Positions 1-9,844 of a DNA stretch of 63,859 bases are shown here, in pieces. The notes below the pieces were generated by a model. It had not been told where the DNA came from and ran no database searches. It was given only the letters and a program-made list of their open reading frames with translations. Within the stretch, counting starts at the first letter, position 1. The number at the start of each line of letters is the position of its first letter. A program made the position numbers and the translations under genes. Source of the DNA: Shewanella holmiensis (GTDB lineage: Bacteria > Pseudomonadota > Gammaproteobacteria > Enterobacterales > Shewanellaceae); assembly GCF_025370255.1 (NCBI RefSeq), contig NZ_JAMTCD010000021.1, positions 1 through 63,859 of the forward strand, read 5' to 3'.

Positions 1-145
1 TCAATGACGGGCTTTTTTACGTTTGAAAAATGATTAATTTTATCGATAACTTACATCAAACAGCATTAAATTAGGGGAAAAAACAGTTGTGAACAAACGG
101 TATAGCATGAACATGCAATCGGCCGGTATCAGTGGTGTTAAAGCT

Positions 146-577
146 TTATCGACTCACCATACAGCTTGCACTGGCGGTTGCCAGTAATCGACCTTGTTTA
201 TCGGTTAATGTGGCATCTGCAATGGCTAAACTGGTTGATAAATTAATGAGTTTTCCAGTGGCAAAAACCGCTTGGTTTTTAGGTACTGGGCGCACCATTT
301 TAACGTTTAAATCTATAGTGGCATAACTTGCACCAGCGGGCAGAGCAGAATGCACCGCACATGCAGTTGCTGAATCTAGTACAGTGGCAGCAAAACCGCC
401 ATGGACGCCGCCCATTGGATTTAAGTGCCTTTCATCCGCTTGAGCTTCAAAGGTAATCTCACCGTCAGAAACTTGAATTGCTTTCATTGGCATTGTGTGA
501 GTAATTGATGGTGCTGGAATATGGCCATCAAGCATGGCCTGCATGATTTGCAATCCGGTCATTTCACGTAAATTCAT
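146..577 (-). CDS. PaaI-family hotdog-fold acyl-CoA thioesterase
   Basis: A 143-residue protein with the usual length of single-domain PaaI/YbgC-like thioesterases. The stretch N-P-M-G-G-V-H-G-G-F (about residues 53-62), followed by a helix with A-T-V-L-D-S-A, is the hotdog-family active-site region (HGG loop and acidic residue on the central helix). It probably hydrolyses an acyl- or aryl-CoA in the cytoplasm. It lies directly downstream of fadE on the same strand, which fits a role in acyl-CoA turnover, but a strong hairpin separates the two genes. The start ATG at 577 has an AAGGA ribosome site 8 bases upstream. The exact substrate cannot be read from sequence. Confidence 0.85.
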   Translation of the reverse strand: MNLREMTGLQIMQAMLDGHIPAPSITHTMPMKAIQVSDGEITFEAQADERHLNPMGGVHGGFAATVLDSATACAVHSALPAGASYATIDLNVKMVRPVPKNQAVFATGKLINLSTSLAIADATLTDKQGRLLATASASCMVSR

Positions 578-594
578 TTTTATTCCTTAAATAA

Positions 595-623
595 AAAAGG
601 GTAAAGCAATGCTTTACCCTTTT
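595..623 (-). terminator. intrinsic terminator of fadE
   Basis: Perfect inverted repeat, AAAAGGGTAAAGC / GCTTTACCCTTTT with a 3-base loop. On the minus strand it is followed by a T-run. It lies between the fadE stop (641) and the thioesterase start (577), so thioesterase expression needs read-through or its own promoter. Confidence 0.75.
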
Positions 624-640
624 GTCATTAAATGCGGTTG

Positions 641-3088
641 TTAAGCTGCTTTTTCTTGTTTAATAGGGGCTTTAATGTTGGCGCGTAGTGTTTCAGTATC
701 AAAATCATCAACATTGATTGACTTCATACGACCAATTTCAGCACGCTCAAGTAAGGCAATTTCGGCTTCACTTAGAATACCTAACGCTTTACCTTCTGCC
801 GCTATCTTATCTAACCACATAAAGGGTAAACGTTTACCTGCTGCTTTACATACTTTGTCGTATAAAGGCTCACAAGCAAGGATATCAATAAATGTTTGCT
901 CTTGAATTCCCACAGCGTTGTGCTCACTGTTAGTAAAGAATTGACCTTTACCTAAACGATCACGGCTAGCACAAGGTGTTTGCATGATTTGTGCAACTTT
1001 ATGATCCAGTGTATCAGTAGGGCGCTTAACAGGGCGACCGAATGGGAATATAACCCAACGCAATGCGTGGCCTAATCCCATTGGGAAGTTGTTAAGTAAG
1101 TCATCTAAAGAATCTTGTAATTTATACAATGAATCTTCAACAGCCCATTGAACCAACGGTAAATCTTCCGTCAAACGACCATCATCCTGATAACGTTTTA
1201 ACGTGGCAGACACTAGGTATAGCTGGCTAAGTAAGTCACCTAAACGAGCTGAAATACGTTCTTTACGTTTGAGGTTGCCGCCTAATGTGCCCATTGCTAA
1301 GTCAGATAGTAACGCTAAGTTAGCACTGAAACGGTTCATTTGCTGGTAATAACGTTTAGTTTTGTCTGAGTAAGGCGCATTTGAGAAACGTGCACCGGTT
1401 AAACCCATCCAGAAACTACGGGTGAAGTTAGATATTGCGAAACCAATATGACCAAAAATCGCATCGTCAAAGTTCATTAAACCACGACTTGCATCAGTGT
1501 CGAATGCCGATTCCATTTCAGCCAATACATATGGATGACAACGAATTGCACCTTGACCATAGATGATCATAGAACGGGTTAGGATATTTGCACCTTCAAC
1601 AGTAATAGCAATAGGTGCAGCCTGGTAACCACGACCTAGGTAGTTATTAGGGCCTAAACATACCCCTTTACCACCATGGATATCCATCGCATCAATAATA
1701 CATTTTTGCATTCTGTCAGTTAGGTGGAATTTAACTATGGCTGAAATTACCGAAGGTTTTTCGCCTAAATCGATTGCCGTTGTAGTTAAGCTTGTAACTG
1801 CATCCATAAGGTATGCGTTACCACCAATGCGTGCCATGGGCTCTTCAATACCTTCTAACTTACCGATAGGTAATTTAAACTGACGACGAATACGAGCATA
1901 AGCACCTGTCGCGATAGCCGCAGTTTTGACACCACCAGCTGAGTTTGATGGTAGGGTAATACCACGACCTACAGATAAACACTCAACCAGCATACGCCAG
2001 CCTTGGCCAGCCATTTCAGGTCCACCAATAATAAAGCTTAATGGCACGAAGACTTCATTACCACGTGTTGGTCCGTTTTGGAACATACAGTTAAGCGGGA
2101 AATGACGACGGCCAGTTTCAACTCCAGGAATATCCGTTGGAATTAAGGCACAGGTTATTCCTAGCTCTTCTTCACCACCTAATAGACGGTCAGGATCGCG
2201 CAGTTTAAAGGCTAAACCAAGTACGGTTGCCACTGGAGCCAGGGTAATGTAACGCTTGTTCCAGGTTAACTTCATTCCAAGTACTTCTTCGCCTTGGAAT
2301 TCACCTTTACAGACAATACCAAAATCAGGAATAGAACCCGCATCACTACCCGCTTCAGGGCTAGTCAATGCAAAACATGGAACTTCTAAACCTTTGGCTA
2401 AGCGTGGTAAGTAATGATCTTGCTGTTCAGTCGTACCATAATGTTGTAATAACTCACCAGGTCCTAATGAATTTGGTACACCTACAGTCGATGCGAGCTC
2501 ACTGCTTAAGCCTGCCAATTTTTGTAGCACACGAGATTGTGCATAAGCAGAATACTCTAAACCACCATATTTCTTTTTGATAATCATCGCAAAGAAACCA
2601 TGGTCTTTTAGGTATTGCCATACTTCTTGTGGCAAGTCGCCTAGCTCGTGAGACACTTGGTGTTGATTAACCATTTTACACACTTCTTCAACTGGGCCAT
2701 CTATGAAAGCTTGTTCTTCAGCGGTAAGGCGAGATTGAGGATAGTTGTGTAATTTGCTCCAGTTAGGATTACCAGCGAATAGATCCGCTTCCCACCAGGT
2801 TGTACCCGCTTCAATGGCTTCTTTTTCAGTAGAAGACATTTCAGGCATGATACCGCGATACACTTTAAGCAGCGGACGGCTGATAAAATTCTGTCTGAAT
2901 GATTTGATATTAAAAGGTAATGCTAATACTAGGAATACTATCCAAGCAGCAGAACCTACGATGTCCATTGCGCTACCAACACCCAAAACAACAGCCGCAG
3001 CTATTGTGGTGGTGACAAGCGATACCCTTAGGTAAGACATTGTGCCGAGCACAAAGATCATAGCGATGATCAGTAGTAGGGTGGTCAC
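641..3088 (-). CDS. fadE: acyl-CoA dehydrogenase FadE (copy 1)
   Basis: An 815-residue protein, the length of E. coli FadE (about 814). It catalyses the first beta-oxidation step, FAD-dependent alpha-beta dehydrogenation of fatty acyl-CoA. The N-terminus has two hydrophobic stretches (about residues 1-60), then the acyl-CoA dehydrogenase core with [14 protein letters not shown] (about 239-252), the [11 protein letters not shown] segment (about 496-506) and the FadE-type C-terminal domain. It is clearly paralogous to the 758-residue FadE at 56668-58944. Start GTG at 3088 is preceded by an AAGGAGAG ribosome site. A PsrA-like palindrome lies about 130 bases upstream (3221-3238), which suggests fatty-acid-responsive repression. 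Confidence 0.93.
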   Translation of the reverse strand: MTTLLLIIAMIFVLGTMSYLRVSLVTTTIAAAVVLGVGSAMDIVGSAAWIVFLVLALPFNIKSFRQNFISRPLLKVYRGIMPEMSSTEKEAIEAGTTWWEADLFAGNPNWSKLHNYPQSRLTAEEQAFIDGPVEEVCKMVNQHQVSHELGDLPQEVWQYLKDHGFFAMIIKKKYGGLEYSAYAQSRVLQKLAGLSSELASTVGVPNSLGPGELLQHYGTTEQQDHYLPRLAKGLEVPCFALTSPEAGSDAGSIPDFGIVCKGEFQGEEVLGMKLTWNKRYITLAPVATVLGLAFKLRDPDRLLGGEEELGITCALIPTDIPGVETGRRHFPLNCMFQNGPTRGNEVFVPLSFIIGGPEMAGQGWRMLVECLSVGRGITLPSNSAGGVKTAAIATGAYARIRRQFKLPIGKLEGIEEPMARIGGNAYLMDAVTSLTTTAIDLGEKPSVISAIVKFHLTDRMQKCIIDAMDIHGGKGVCLGPNNYLGRGYQAAPIAITVEGANILTRSMIIYGQGAIRCHPYVLAEMESAFDTDASRGLMNFDDAIFGHIGFAISNFTRSFWMGLTGARFSNAPYSDKTKRYYQQMNRFSANLALLSDLAMGTLGGNLKRKERISARLGDLLSQLYLVSATLKRYQDDGRLTEDLPLVQWAVEDSLYKLQDSLDDLLNNFPMGLGHALRWVIFPFGRPVKRPTDTLDHKVAQIMQTPCASRDRLGKGQFFTNSEHNAVGIQEQTFIDILACEPLYDKVCKAAGKRLPFMWLDKIAAEGKALGILSEAEIALLERAEIGRMKSINVDDFDTETLRANIKAPIKQEKAA

Positions 3089-3220
3089 TTTACTCTCTCC
3101 TTAAAGCCAGTTCCATTGTGTGAAAGGCTAATTTTTATTGATCTTAATCACAAGTATAGACTGTGGTCTGACCTGTGCCACATAAAATTTAACCTTATGC
3201 TGCGATGAATACAAGTATTT

Positions 3221-3238
3221 TTCAAACAATTGTTTAAA
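3221..3238. promoter_or_regulatory. PsrA-type operator upstream of fadE copy 1
   Basis: Near-perfect palindrome TTCAAAC-AATT-GTTTAAA. It resembles the PsrA family pattern (CAAAC, 2-4 bases, GTTTG) and the palindrome before the TetR gene in this window (55967-55988). The position upstream of fadE makes it the likely repressor site; binding is inferred. Confidence 0.65.
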
Positions 3239-3336
3239 TTTAATTGTGTCAATCTTGTTCCACTGATTTGCCACTAAAGATACAATATGGATATCAGTAA
3301 TAATTTGATCAATTAGTAACGAAAAAGGCTTAATAA

Positions 3337-4122
3337 ATGTGCGAATTACTTGCCATGAGTGCCAATGTCCCTACAGATATTGTTTTTAGTTTCACAGGCT
3401 TGGCAGAGCGTGGTGGTGTGACGGGGCCACATGTTGACGGTTGGGGAATTACTTTTTATGAAGGCAAGGGCAGTCGCACATTCAAAGATGCTTGTCCAAG
3501 CAGCCAATCTCATATCGCGCAGTTAATAAAATCTTATCCGATAAAAAGTGAGATAGTGGTCAGTCATATTCGTCAGGCGAATCGTGGGTGTGTATCCCTT
3601 GAAAACACACATCCTTTTACCCGCGAATTATGGGGACGATATTGGACATATGCGCATAATGGTCAGTTAACCGATTACGAAAGCAAATTTAATTTAAGTC
3701 GTTTTCAAGCGGTTGGCGACACTGACAGCGAAATGGCTTTTTGTTGGATACTAGAAAAAGTAGTGCTGCAGTTTGGAGATACCGCTCCTGTTGATATGAA
3801 ACCTGTTTTTGAATATATCGCCACATTAGCGGATGAAATTCGTCAATTAGGTGTGTTTAATATGATCTTGAGTGATGGTATCGATTTAATGGCTTATTGT
3901 ACCAATAATCTATGCCATATCACTCGTAGAGCACCTTTTGGTCAGGCTAAGTTAATTGATACCGATGTGGTGATTGATTTTCAAAAAGAAACCACCCCTA
4001 ATGATGTGGTAACGGTTATAGCAACCAGACCGTTAACCAACAATGAACAATGGCAAGTCCTCTCACCGGGTGACTGGCGTTTATTTCATAAAGGCGATAT
4101 AAAATCGGCTAATGATTTATGA
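3337..4122 (+). CDS. class II glutamine amidotransferase (YafJ-like)
   Basis: A 261-residue protein beginning M-C-E-L-L-A-M-S. After Met removal the cysteine becomes the N-terminal nucleophile typical of class II (Ntn) glutaminases. Further family signatures are H-V-D-G-W-G-I (about 32-38), the S-H-I-R-Q-A-N segment (about 77-83), N-T-H-P-F (about 90-94), H-N-G-Q-L (about 107-111) and G-D-T-D-S-E (about 127-132). This is the full length of the stand-alone YafJ type, with no synthetase domain attached, so the acceptor of the released ammonia is unknown. It is a single gene, divergent from fadE and closed by a hairpin at 4127-4152. Confidence 0.88.
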   Translation: MCELLAMSANVPTDIVFSFTGLAERGGVTGPHVDGWGITFYEGKGSRTFKDACPSSQSHIAQLIKSYPIKSEIVVSHIRQANRGCVSLENTHPFTRELWGRYWTYAHNGQLTDYESKFNLSRFQAVGDTDSEMAFCWILEKVVLQFGDTAPVDMKPVFEYIATLADEIRQLGVFNMILSDGIDLMAYCTNNLCHITRRAPFGQAKLIDTDVVIDFQKETTPNDVVTVIATRPLTNNEQWQVLSPGDWRLFHKGDIKSANDL

Positions 4123-4126
4123 TACG

Positions 4127-4152
4127 AAAGCCAGCAAAACCTGGCTTTCTTA
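4127..4152 (+). terminator. intrinsic terminator after the amidotransferase gene
   Basis: GAAAGCCAG / CTGGCTTTC stem of 9 bp with a 6-base loop and a short T-rich tail. It starts 4 bases after the stop codon. Confidence 0.65.
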
Positions 4153-4170
4153 TATACTGAATCAAGCGTA

Positions 4171-5184
4171 TTAGTTGATTACCATATCTTTTAAATCAGA
4201 AACTTCTTGTTCACTAAACTTATCAGGACTGACCTCATGGTTAATATTAGCTTCTGAATCATCTTGTTTTTCAGTTTCTGCTGATAACGCCTTTTGGGCC
4301 ATATAGGCGCTGAAAATAGCTTGCTCATGTGCCAGATCCAAGCTTGGTATCTCAGGTAAGGGTTTATCAAAAGTATAATCAGCTAATTGAATATCTAATT
4401 GTTTGCTGCCTTTAGAAAAATGACTTAATCTCACCGGTAAATAGGCTAATTTAGGGGCCATCCAGAAAAAAGTTTGTCTTTTAGTGCTATTTCTTACTAC
4501 TTCAAATTTAACAGTGTCGAAGGTGCCTCCTGCAACGGTTATCGTTTCATTACCGATAATTTTAAAATCATATTCATCAACTTCTTTTTCCTTCACCATT
4601 TTGTAATTCAATGGTCTTTTATTACTAATAACATCCATTCTGAACTGTAACTGAACCATCAAAGGGTCGAAAATTGTCTCGTGATAATCCAGTTTCAACG
4701 CATCAAGTTTATAAATGGTATGTATGAAGTTTTGTGAACGCGCAAATGCTGTTTGTTCAGTATATTCACTGCCAGTACCTGTGCGCTCATGAACATAGCG
4801 AAATGGCACTAATTTACCGTTTTCGAGGGTAAAATCACTTTGTAATTTACGTTCATCCGACAGCATCAATAAACCGACTTCACTTTCAAAATTATATTTG
4901 TAATAACTACTATCTGTCTCTGGTAGAGTGAACTTAGCATCCCCTAACTCAAAACTGCCATAATAGGCTTTATAGTGAGCGGTTTGCGGGATCAATGGGG
5001 CTAATAATATCTGGTTGTTTAAGGTGCTTGTGTCATCAGTTTGCGGGACGAGAGCGGCTTCGATTTCAATTGCATTTAAAGGAGTGCTATTGGCCAAAGT
5101 TGCAGGTGATATTGCAAAGATACCAACCATAAACGATGGCAAAAAAATGGCATTAAAAATTGTGTTTAAATAAGTTATTTGCAA
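4171..5184 (-). CDS. DUF3108-type exported protein
   Basis: A 337-residue protein with an N-terminal hydrophobic signal ending near A-T-L-A-N-S (about residue 32). The core (about 65-270) resembles DUF3108 proteins, a periplasmic beta-rich family found next to varied genes: note Y-K-A-Y-Y-G-S-F-E-L-G, a Y-E-x-E-V-G-like strand, and F-F-W-M-A-P-K-L-A-Y-L-P-V-R-L near 237-252. The last 60 residues are acidic and probably disordered. The frame opens with TTG at 5184 behind an AGGA site; a stop lies just upstream in frame and the next ATG (5130) would cut the signal peptide, so TTG is preferred. Function unknown. Confidence 0.7.
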   Translation of the reverse strand: MQITYLNTIFNAIFLPSFMVGIFAISPATLANSTPLNAIEIEAALVPQTDDTSTLNNQILLAPLIPQTAHYKAYYGSFELGDAKFTLPETDSSYYKYNFESEVGLLMLSDERKLQSDFTLENGKLVPFRYVHERTGTGSEYTEQTAFARSQNFIHTIYKLDALKLDYHETIFDPLMVQLQFRMDVISNKRPLNYKMVKEKEVDEYDFKIIGNETITVAGGTFDTVKFEVVRNSTKRQTFFWMAPKLAYLPVRLSHFSKGSKQLDIQLADYTFDKPLPEIPSLDLAHEQAIFSAYMAQKALSAETEKQDDSEANINHEVSPDKFSEQEVSDLKDMVIN

Positions 5185-5211
5185 TGTGTTTCATCCTAAT
5201 AAGTACTGTTC

Positions 5212-5565
5212 CTAAAAAGGAAGAGTCATAACTAATGTAGCTAGATCAGGTTGCCATAAATATTTCGACAATGAAATATTGCCCTGGTTCACTTCTATGC
5301 CTTCTAATCTTAATAATTCAGTTTGTTGTTGGAACAAATCACTATTTTTGGGAAATGATATTTTACCTGCTGAATTGATCACTCTATGCCAGGGTAAATT
5401 GGCCTCTGAAGGGGCAAGCTTGAGCGCGCGAGACACATACCTAGCACGGCCTGGCAGCCCGGCTAAATCTGCTACTTTACCGTAAGGTAAAACCTTTCCT
5501 GCTGGAATGATATTAACAACGAATGAAATTTTTTCAACGGCAGTCCATTTATGCTCGGAATACAT
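5212..5565 (-). CDS. alkyltransferase-like protein (ATL, MGMT family)
   Basis: A 117-residue protein with the O6-alkylguanine-DNA alkyltransferase C-terminal fold: a Y-G-K-V-A segment (about 28-32), then G-R-A-R-Y-V-S-R-A-L (helix-turn-helix and arginine finger) and P-W-H-R-V-I (about 58-63). The active-site cysteine of true transferases (PCHR) is tryptophan here, the hallmark of ATL proteins, which bind alkylated bases and hand them to nucleotide-excision repair without repairing them. No clear ribosome site precedes ATG 5565. It lies 27 bases after the DUF3108 gene on the same strand, but no functional link is evident. Confidence 0.88.
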   Translation of the reverse strand: MYSEHKWTAVEKISFVVNIIPAGKVLPYGKVADLAGLPGRARYVSRALKLAPSEANLPWHRVINSAGKISFPKNSDLFQQQTELLRLEGIEVNQGNISLSKYLWQPDLATLVMTLPF

Positions 5566-5634
5566 ATTATTGTATGTTTAGAAACGGATGATTGATTTTG
5601 CATTAAAACGTGAAATTTTCATAGCAGATAATAG

Positions 5635-5666
5635 AACTCAACAACACAGTAGCTGTTGAGTTTTTT
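5635..5666 (-). terminator. probable terminator of the hemolysin-III gene
   Basis: AACTCAACA / TGTTGAGTT 9-bp stem with a 10-base loop just downstream of the stop at 5679 on the minus strand. The T-run on that strand is poor (it is better on the plus strand), so strength is uncertain. Confidence 0.45.
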
Positions 5667-5678
5667 GAGACAATGGGT

Positions 5679-6359
5679 CTAATGTGTAATGACTAAATAG
5701 ATTGAGAAGAAGTGTGTGAAAGCCCCACCCAGTACGAATAAATGCCAGATTGCATGGTTGTAGGGGATTTTTTTATTCGCATAAAAAATAACGCCTAGGC
5801 TGTAAGATAAGCCACCACTGATGAGTAAGTTGAAACTGGTCTGACTCATGTTGGCAATTAAATCATGCATTACAGTCACGCAAAGCCAGCCCATAAGGAG
5901 ATATAATAGTAAACTGAATGCTTTAAAACGGCCGATAAACAAGGTTTTGAAGACAATTCCGCCCAAGGCTAAACACCAAATAGCGGTTAAAATGGTTAAT
6001 GCATTATCATTTTGTAATGTAATCAACATTAACGGGGTATAGGTGCCAGCAATTAAAGTATAAATGGCACAATGATCAGCCATTTTGAATCGTTTTCGCC
6101 ATACAGCTGTGCGGCTAGAGTGATATAAGGTTGAGGCTAAAAACAGTAAAATAATACTGATGCCATAAATGGTAATGCCTGTTAATTGAACTGCACTGAG
6201 ATCATCTCGTGCATTGATTAGCATAAATGCTAACCCGACTATGCCAGCTAATACTCCCAGCCCATGGGATATAGTATTGGCCAATTCTTCTCTTACACTG
6301 TAATCAGATGTGCTGTTAGAACTTGAGTCGTTAATTATCGTGTCTGAAGCTATTGCCAT
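5679..6359 (-). CDS. hemolysin-III / PAQR family membrane protein (TrhA-like)
   Basis: A 226-residue protein with seven predicted membrane segments. Family residues are visible: E-E-L-A-N-T-I-S-H-G-L-G (about 24-35), S-T-L-Y-H-S (about 76-81), a D-H-C-A-I-Y segment (about 95-100) and, near the C-terminus, H-A-I-W-H-L-F-V (about 201-208). These histidine, aspartate and serine residues form the metal-binding core of the PAQR/HlyIII fold. In bacteria the family is linked to membrane-lipid homeostasis; the old name hemolysin is not evidence of toxicity. It is a single gene and the tandem 9-base repeat lies about 95 bases upstream of its start. Confidence 0.88.
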   Translation of the reverse strand: MAIASDTIINDSSSNSTSDYSVREELANTISHGLGVLAGIVGLAFMLINARDDLSAVQLTGITIYGISIILLFLASTLYHSSRTAVWRKRFKMADHCAIYTLIAGTYTPLMLITLQNDNALTILTAIWCLALGGIVFKTLFIGRFKAFSLLLYLLMGWLCVTVMHDLIANMSQTSFNLLISGGLSYSLGVIFYANKKIPYNHAIWHLFVLGGAFTHFFSIYLVITH

Positions 6360-6452
6360 AGTGTTATTACTTATTAATCGCGTAAAATACGTAGCCAGTT
6401 TAACAGGGGATAAAATAAAAAACCATACTTAGCTTACAGGTGTAAGCTGAAA

Positions 6453-6524
6453 TTGTGTTGGTTGTGTTGGTTGTGTTGGTTGTGTTGGTTGTGTTGGTTG
6501 TGTTGATTGTGTTAATTGTTTTGA
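6453..6524. repeat. 9-bp minisatellite, eight units
   Basis: Eight head-to-tail copies of TTGTGTTGG. The first five are identical; the last three drift (TTGTGTTGA, TTGTGTTAA, TTGTTTTGA). It lies in the divergent gap between the hemolysin-III gene and the next gene. The identical block could change copy number by slippage. Confidence 0.9.
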
Positions 6525-6686
6525 TGTTGAGTTGTCATCAGTATCAATATTTTTAATCAATCTGAACTTTACACCCGTTTAACATTCAAATTGTTTAGCA
6601 TTATTGTTTTTTGGAATTGGATTATCTTGCCATATGTTTTGATATGAGATGATGGACCTAAAAGGATATTTTAGATAACAGCGATT

Positions 6687-7574
6687 ATGGGTATAGAAAA
6701 CAAGCTTCAAAATGAGAATGACGCCTATGAAATCATAACAAGAGGTCATGGCGGCTTACTCAAACCGATTACTGTGGCCATTATTATTCACATCATCTTG
6801 TTTGGAATTTTGGCGTTATTTTGGCAGCAAAGTAACCAGCAACGCAAAGAGGTTATAGCCACCATTCCAGAGGAGGTGAAAATAAACAGTTACATTATTA
6901 CCACTGAACAATATGAAGCTATGGTGAATGCTGCCAAGCCGATAAATGAAAAGTCTCACGATAATCTTGATAATCAGTTGAGTGATATTCCTGCGCAACC
7001 ATTAAATACTGAGCCTCATTTAATAGAGCCAACAACAATTGTTCCAACGGAAAATAAGGCAGTCGAAAAAGATATTATGCCCAATGAGTCTGACGTCACC
7101 GACAAAGCATTACCGCGGAATAAAGATCATCATACGGAATTCAAGCAGGAGACATCTAATAACATGTCCCATGTTGAGAAGAGCTCTGCTATTCCAACGA
7201 CTTCAACATCGCAAGATATCCGAAATGCATCACGCCAGTATTTACAGCAGATGAAAGAACAGCAGTTTACCGCTCTGGTGGGGCAGCAAACAGCATCGAC
7301 AAATACGGTGGGTTCTATGAGCGAGATGGATCCCGATTTAGACTTTATTGAAATTCACCAAAAAAAAGATCTGAGTCAACCTCATAGTTACAATCACAAA
7401 TTAGATCCAAATAGAATCGTTAAGCAAGGTGATTATTGTTACCGAGTGGTCAATTTAGCTACTCAAGTCAATCCTTATGGTGAAGGTTTAGGGTTTGCAG
7501 AGTTTTGTGGTATTGATGAACAAAAAGTAGCAATGCAGCAAGCAATCCAAAATCGCATAGGCAAAATTAAGTAA
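6687..7574 (+). CDS. single-pass membrane protein of unknown function
   Basis: A 295-residue protein that I do not recognise with confidence. It has a short cytoplasmic N-terminus, one membrane helix at about residues 26-46 (P-I-T-V-A-I-I-I-H-I-I-L-F), a long polar, proline- and glutamine-rich middle (about 50-200) and a compact C-terminal part (about 230-290) with two cysteines (Y-C-Y-R-V-V and E-F-C-G-I-D). The layout, an inner-membrane anchor with an extended periplasmic linker and small terminal domain, recalls TonB/TolA-type proteins, but no proline-lysine repeat or TonB C-terminal motif is clear. It ends one base before the rhombosortase stop (convergent). Confidence 0.6.
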   Translation: MGIENKLQNENDAYEIITRGHGGLLKPITVAIIIHIILFGILALFWQQSNQQRKEVIATIPEEVKINSYIITTEQYEAMVNAAKPINEKSHDNLDNQLSDIPAQPLNTEPHLIEPTTIVPTENKAVEKDIMPNESDVTDKALPRNKDHHTEFKQETSNNMSHVEKSSAIPTTSTSQDIRNASRQYLQQMKEQQFTALVGQQTASTNTVGSMSEMDPDLDFIEIHQKKDLSQPHSYNHKLDPNRIVKQGDYCYRVVNLATQVNPYGEGLGFAEFCGIDEQKVAMQQAIQNRIGKIK

Positions 7575-7575
7575 A

Positions 7576-8199
7576 TCATTTTCGATATTTAAAACGATAA
7601 GCGACTGTACTCCAAAACAGAGCACAAATTAATCCTGCAAAAACGCCAACAAGGTGTGATTCGGTAGCCACTCTGGCATTGATAAGTTCGGTAATTCCAG
7701 CACTCGCGCCAAAGTATTGCTCGTAAGCCACTTTAGCTACAACGCCTAGAAGCAGTAAATATCCTGATCTTAACCCTTTTCGAATATCCATCACGGCACC
7801 AAAGGTAAATAATCCGTGTAGCACTCCACTTAAGCCCACATAGGCCTTTAACTCAGGATAAAAAACGTAAAGACCAATGCCTTCTAAAATACAAAGGCTG
7901 ATAAAAAGCAGAATGAGTTTAGGAGTATGTCTTTTGTAATGTAATTCATGTAGAAAAACAATAACCCACAACCCAGCCAAATTCATGACTAAATGCCAAG
8001 CATTAGTATGCAATAAATTGCCTGTGACAATACGCCAAATTTGGCCGTTAGCAATGGCGTCATGTTCAAATTTGAATATCGAATTGGTATCGATAATCAT
8101 TGGCGAGGTTAAAGTTAATGCAAACAGAACAAGGCAAATTAGGCTAATAATCAGCGTAAAATGATTTGGCTTTACGGTTGATAGTGGTGCTTTAGCCAT
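7576..8199 (-). CDS. rrtA: rhombosortase (rhomboid-type intramembrane serine protease)
   Basis: A 207-residue polytopic protein with the rhomboid serine motif G-L-S-G-V-L-H-G (about 122-129), H-x-x-x-N-L-A-G in an earlier helix (W-H-L-V-M-N-L-A-G, about 68-76) and a late S-H-L-V-G-V-F-A-G helix bearing the catalytic histidine. Short length and this serine motif match rhombosortase, which cleaves proteins carrying a C-terminal GlyGly-CTERM signal, usually type II-secreted enzymes. ATG 8199 follows an AGAGG site 6 bases upstream; the TTG one codon earlier is less likely. It lies 9 bases after queC and is probably co-transcribed with it. No GlyGly-CTERM substrate is seen in this window. Confidence 0.82.
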   Translation of the reverse strand: MAKAPLSTVKPNHFTLIISLICLVLFALTLTSPMIIDTNSIFKFEHDAIANGQIWRIVTGNLLHTNAWHLVMNLAGLWVIVFLHELHYKRHTPKLILLFISLCILEGIGLYVFYPELKAYVGLSGVLHGLFTFGAVMDIRKGLRSGYLLLLGVVAKVAYEQYFGASAGITELINARVATESHLVGVFAGLICALFWSTVAYRFKYRK

Positions 8200-8208
8200 C
8201 AAAAACCT

Positions 8209-8925
8209 CTATTTTATTGAGTGAGCTTTTGCATTTAACGATTGCATAACTTGTTCAGTGTTTTGTAAATAATCATCTAAGCCGCGTTGACGTAATAAGC
8301 ATGATGGACAGTCTTTGCATCCGTCGCCAATTATACCGTTATAGCACGTTAATGTTTGTTGCTTTATTAAGTCTAATTGTTGATATTTATCCGCTAAAGC
8401 CCAGGTTTCGGCTTTATTTAACCACATCAGTGGGGTAATAATTTTAATCGGTTTATCTAAACCGAGCGCTAAACTTTGTTGCATAGCCTGAACGAAATCA
8501 TTGCGGCAATCTGGGTAACCTGAAAAATCGGTTTCACATACGCCAGTGATAATAGCATCACATCCTAGCTGATAGGCATAGACGCCTGCTAATGTCAGAA
8601 ATAAGATATTCCTACCAGGTACAAAAGTATTAGGTAAACCATTGTTCATCAACTCATGTGATACTGGGATGGAATCCCGCGTGAGTGCAGATATTGCCAA
8701 TTCATTGAGTAAGCTTGTGTCTAATACCTTGTGACTTGCCAACTTAAGTTCTGCCGCTAGGCTTTTCGCCACATCAATTTCTTGCCTGTGTCGTTGACCA
8801 TAGTCAAAGGTGATCCCATGTACTTGATCATATTCAGCAAGTGCTTGAATAAGGCAGGTGGTTGAGTCTTGTCCGCCACTGAAAACGACTAATGCTTTTG
8901 TAGGCGATGAAGATGGTTGCGACAT
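8209..8925 (-). CDS. queC: 7-cyano-7-deazaguanine synthase QueC
   Basis: A 238-residue enzyme that converts 7-carboxy-7-deazaguanine to preQ0 with ATP and ammonia, a step of queuosine biosynthesis. The N-terminal PP-loop S-G-G-Q-D-S-T-T (about 16-23) binds ATP. The C-terminal zinc ligands are in C-Y-N-G-x4-G-C-K-D-C-P-S-C (about 200-213). It is full length. It is divergent from queE, the preceding pathway enzyme, across a 171-base gap in which I see no clear preQ1 riboswitch. Confidence 0.96.
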   Translation of the reverse strand: MSQPSSSPTKALVVFSGGQDSTTCLIQALAEYDQVHGITFDYGQRHRQEIDVAKSLAAELKLASHKVLDTSLLNELAISALTRDSIPVSHELMNNGLPNTFVPGRNILFLTLAGVYAYQLGCDAIITGVCETDFSGYPDCRNDFVQAMQQSLALGLDKPIKIITPLMWLNKAETWALADKYQQLDLIKQQTLTCYNGIIGDGCKDCPSCLLRQRGLDDYLQNTEQVMQSLNAKAHSIK

Positions 8926-9096
8926 GAGTGATAACCTAATAAGAAATAAACAAGAATGGTCGGTGCCATGAATCGCTATTTTATCGCAGAGTTTGTTGTA
9001 ATAGCAAAATTAATGCGTCTTTCTCGGGCTGTTTCCTTGATACTGCACTTGAAATACACTATAAATGCCGCCCCAATAAACGAAAGCTGGTGAACA

Positions 9097-9765
9097 ATGA
9101 ACTATCCTGTAAATGAAGTATTTGAAACGATCCAAGGTGAAGGCAGTTTTACTGGCGTGCCTGCGTTATTTGTTCGTTTACAAGGCTGTCCAGTTGGCTG
9201 CTCTTGGTGTGATACAAAACAAACATGGGATGTATTAGTTGAAAACAAAGTGACGCCAGAACAGGTGATTACCGTTGATGGTACCATTGGTCGTTGGGCA
9301 GACCATGATGGTCAAAGCTTAATGAAAGCTTTTAATGATAAAGGATTTACTGCTAAACATGTGGTTATTACGGGCGGCGAGCCTTGTTTATATGATTTAA
9401 CCGAACTAACAGAGCAATTAATTGATGCGGGTTTCAGCGTTCAAATTGAAACCTCTGGCACATTTGAAGTGCAGTGTCATCCTGATGCTTGGGTCACAGT
9501 GTCACCTAAAATCAATATGAAGGGCGGATATAAAGTGTTGCCTCAAGCCCTTACGCGTGCAAATGAAATTAAGCATCCTATCGCGACAGAAAAACACATT
9601 GAAGAATTAGATGCGCTGCTTAGTAATATTGATTTAACAGATAAAACCATCTGTTTACAGCCTATAAGTCAAAAGCCGCGTGCAACTGAATTGGCAATGA
9701 AAATCTGTATAGCCAGAAACTGGCGTTTATCGATTCAAACCCACAAATATCTGAATATTGATTAA
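9097..9765 (+). CDS. queE: 7-carboxy-7-deazaguanine synthase QueE
   Basis: A 222-residue radical-SAM enzyme of the compact gammaproteobacterial QueE type. It rearranges 6-carboxy-tetrahydropterin to 7-carboxy-7-deazaguanine. The cluster motif is C-P-V-G-C-S-W-C (about 31-38, CxxxCxxC); T-G-G-E-P (about 90-94) is the SAM-binding loop. Start [10 protein letters not shown] is typical of the family. It is divergently paired with queC; queD is not in the window. Confidence 0.96.
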   Translation: MNYPVNEVFETIQGEGSFTGVPALFVRLQGCPVGCSWCDTKQTWDVLVENKVTPEQVITVDGTIGRWADHDGQSLMKAFNDKGFTAKHVVITGGEPCLYDLTELTEQLIDAGFSVQIETSGTFEVQCHPDAWVTVSPKINMKGGYKVLPQALTRANEIKHPIATEKHIEELDALLSNIDLTDKTICLQPISQKPRATELAMKICIARNWRLSIQTHKYLNID

Positions 9766-9844
9766 TACGATTTATTACTTAACAGTATTCTCACTGGGTT
9801 TACACAAAATGTTAAATTGGGGATCGTGAAATAGGGTATATCAA

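Noticed and set aside
8926..9096. preQ1 riboswitch in the queC-queE divergent gap
   Set aside because: No compact pseudoknot-like C-rich loop with A-rich tail could be identified near either start.
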